A stretch of 7,483 nucleotides of DNA from CBCPNA01 sp965120415 (lineage in GTDB: Bacteria; Bacillota; Clostridia; Lachnospirales; CAG-274): positions 1 through 7,483 of the forward strand of contig CBCPNA010000041.1 of the NCBI GenBank assembly GCA_965120415.1, in the 5' to 3' direction. Numbering within the stretch: position 1 is the stretch's first letter; the number at the start of each line of letters is the position of its first letter. Positions 6,736 through 7,483 of this stretch are shown in pieces. Below the pieces are notes generated by a model. That model ran no database searches, was not told the DNA's origin, and worked only from the letters and a program-made list of their open reading frames with translations. Position numbers and translations under genes: made by a program.

Positions 6736-6754
6736 AAAGGAGGCTTTTGTTATG
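6736..6754 (+). promoter_or_regulatory. Strong ribosome site and ATG that lead into an early stop
   Basis: AAAGGAGG (6736-6743) is 8 nt before ATG 6752, by far the best start signal here. That frame gives only MKKRLK and then TGA (6770-6772). The ATG of the long frame at 6769 overlaps this stop as ATGA. A -1 shift on the seven A at 6755-6761 would join the two frames. Confidence 0.7.
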
Positions 6755-6768
6755 AAAAAAAGGTTAAA

Positions 6769-7182
6769 ATGAAAAAGGCGATTTCTTTAGGTATTGTTGA
6801 TGTTATGGCGCTTGGTGCCTCTGGGCTTACTAACGAAAAGCTCACCCTTGCAAAAAGCACAGAAAGTAGCGCAGAAACCTCCCAAAATATGATAGAAGAT
6901 GAAGAAATAGATAATGAAGATGAAGAAAAAAACACCCAAAATGATACATATGAAAATAATTTAGAAGATGAAATAATAAAACTACCAGGAAACATAGAAA
7001 TAGAAGATGGTAAAATAATAATACCACAAGAAAGCGAAATAATCACTCCAGGGGGTAATATAACTGTACCAGGTGGAACAGAAGTCGATATGGACGGAAG
7101 TATGACAATACCAGCAGGCGAGGAAGTAAGATTGCCAGGGGGAACAGTCATAAAAAACCAAGCGATGAAGACGAAAGCTTAG
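6769..7182 (+). CDS. N-terminal part of a secreted acidic Pro-Gly-Gly repeat protein
   Basis: This is a 137-codon frame. Residues 1-20 look like a signal peptide (MKK, then a hydrophobic core AISLGIVDVMALGASG), though Asp11 interrupts the core. Residues 41-68 are a strongly acidic, unstructured segment. From residue 70 on, beta-type repeats appear: LPGN, IIPQ, ITPGGNI, TVPGGTEV, TIPAGEEV and LPGGTVI, alternating with DG turns. Cell-surface proteins of Clostridia carry similar strand-turn repeats, so a surface location is likely; the function is unknown. The frame closes at TAG 7180-7182, but the same repeats go on in the -1 frame to the window edge. The best ribosome site belongs to ATG 6752 in another frame, so translation must either restart at the overlapping ATGA or shift frame. 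The frame stays open upstream to 6622, but that stretch does not look coding. Confidence 0.65.
   Translation: MKKAISLGIVDVMALGASGLTNEKLTLAKSTESSAETSQNMIEDEEIDNEDEEKNTQNDTYENNLEDEIIKLPGNIEIEDGKIIIPQESEIITPGGNITVPGGTEVDMDGSMTIPAGEEVRLPGGTVIKNQAMKTKA
7152..7158 (+). other. A AAA AAC heptamer at the break between frames
   Basis: In the upstream frame the codons read ATA AAA AAC, so positions 7152-7158 form an X XXY YYZ heptamer in the correct phase for -1 slippage. AGGGGG (7137-7142) lies 9 nt upstream, a layout like the stimulatory Shine-Dalgarno element of E. coli dnaX. Only a weak 4-bp stem (7160-7163 with 7177-7180) is seen downstream. The G-run also simply encodes the Pro-Gly-Gly repeat. 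Confidence 0.4.
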
Positions 7183-7483
7183 TGATAAAACCGAATGTAG
7201 ACGGCAGTGTTACTGTGCCTAGCGGGGGAATAATAGAAACAGAAAGTGGCGAGATTGTTTTAGTACCACCAGGGGGGACAGTTAGCATAGATGGCTCTGT
7301 GACGACGGCAGACGGCGAAGAAGGGGGCATAACCTTACTGGCAGGTTCAACAATAGAAGGAAGTATAGTGACAATACCAAGTGGAGGTAATATTACACTA
7401 CCAGGAGGAAATACAGTAACACCAAATGCTGGTGCAGATGGTACAATAACTGTAGAGATAAATTCAGACGGAAGTATTACTTT
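7158..7483 (+). CDS. Continuation of the Pro-Gly-Gly repeat protein, partial, -1 frame
   Basis: From CCA at 7158 this frame is open to the last base of the window (108 full codons), with no start of its own and no stop. It continues the repeat pattern of the preceding frame: VDGSVTVPSGG, LVPPGGTVSIDGSV, VTIPSGGNITLPGGN and SDGSITF. Units alternate a Pro-(x)-Gly-Gly turn with an Asp-Gly-Ser/Thr turn, separated by short Ile/Val/Thr strands, as expected for a stacked beta structure such as a solenoid. It starts at a DEDE linker and KP turn. It is almost certainly the same ancestral gene as 6769-7182, so the full protein is longer than the window shows. Base composition is richer in G than in most neighbouring genes because of the Gly codons. 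Confidence 0.7.

Noticed and set aside
6622..6768. Upstream extension of the repeat-protein frame from a TTG at 6622
   Set aside because: The added 49 residues have no family likeness, no good ribosome site, and would place the signal peptide in the middle of the protein. The stretch also holds the candidate promoter and the Shine-Dalgarno sequence.
6750..7151. Minus-strand frame of 133 codons rich in Pro, Ser and Ile
   Set aside because: It is the reverse reading of the Pro-Gly-Gly repeats; a repeat gene commonly leaves an opposite frame open. No start signal is seen.
1..7483. CRISPR array, tRNA genes, insertion-sequence ends or phage attachment sites
   Set aside because: No regularly spaced repeats, no cloverleaf with a conserved T-loop, and no transposase or integrase frame were found on reading both strands.

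Overview
The window reads as chromosomal DNA of a very AT-rich, low-GC Gram-positive bacterium of the class Clostridia. A Lachnospirales-type relative is my best guess, but the sequence does not fix the genus. The reasons are strong AAGGAGG-type ribosome sites, TTG and GTG starts, near-consensus TTGACA/TATAAT promoters, and a long Bacillus/Clostridium-type SRP RNA with an Alu domain.

Positions 1-221 are intergenic. They hold a strong intrinsic terminator (114-155) and the promoter (165-194) for the first operon. Positions 222-4865 form a compact plus-strand run of five genes with gaps of 13-25 nt. They encode a membrane-anchored beta-propeller-like protein with an acidic tail, a CvpA-type membrane protein, a YigZ/IMPACT protein, a YebC/PmpR protein and the ribosome-associated GTPase HflX (TTG start). 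Three of the five have translation-linked families, so the run looks like housekeeping with an envelope pair at its head.

After a 67-nt gap with its own candidate promoter come tadA (tRNA A34-to-inosine deaminase, 4933-5382) and, overlapping it by 4 nt, a HAD-like gene (5379-6017) whose catalytic positions are nearly all replaced. A consensus promoter at 6049-6077 then drives the SRP RNA gene (about 6101-6373), which ends in an intrinsic terminator. The tadA-then-SRP RNA order is the one known from Bacillus, but dnaX, which follows there, is not seen in the remaining 1.1 kb.

That last 1.1 kb is accessory in character. It holds a self-contained small transcription unit (promoter 6444-6472, a 33-codon ORF at 6499-6600, and a terminator overlapping the ORF stop). 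After that comes a gene for a secreted, acidic protein with Pro-Gly-Gly beta-repeats that runs off the right edge. This gene is split by two breaks, both needing a -1 shift and both at runs of A: one right after its best ribosome site and ATG (6752), and one at a perfect A AAA AAC heptamer (7152-7158). Whether this is decay, assembly error, phase variation or recoding is the main open question in the window.
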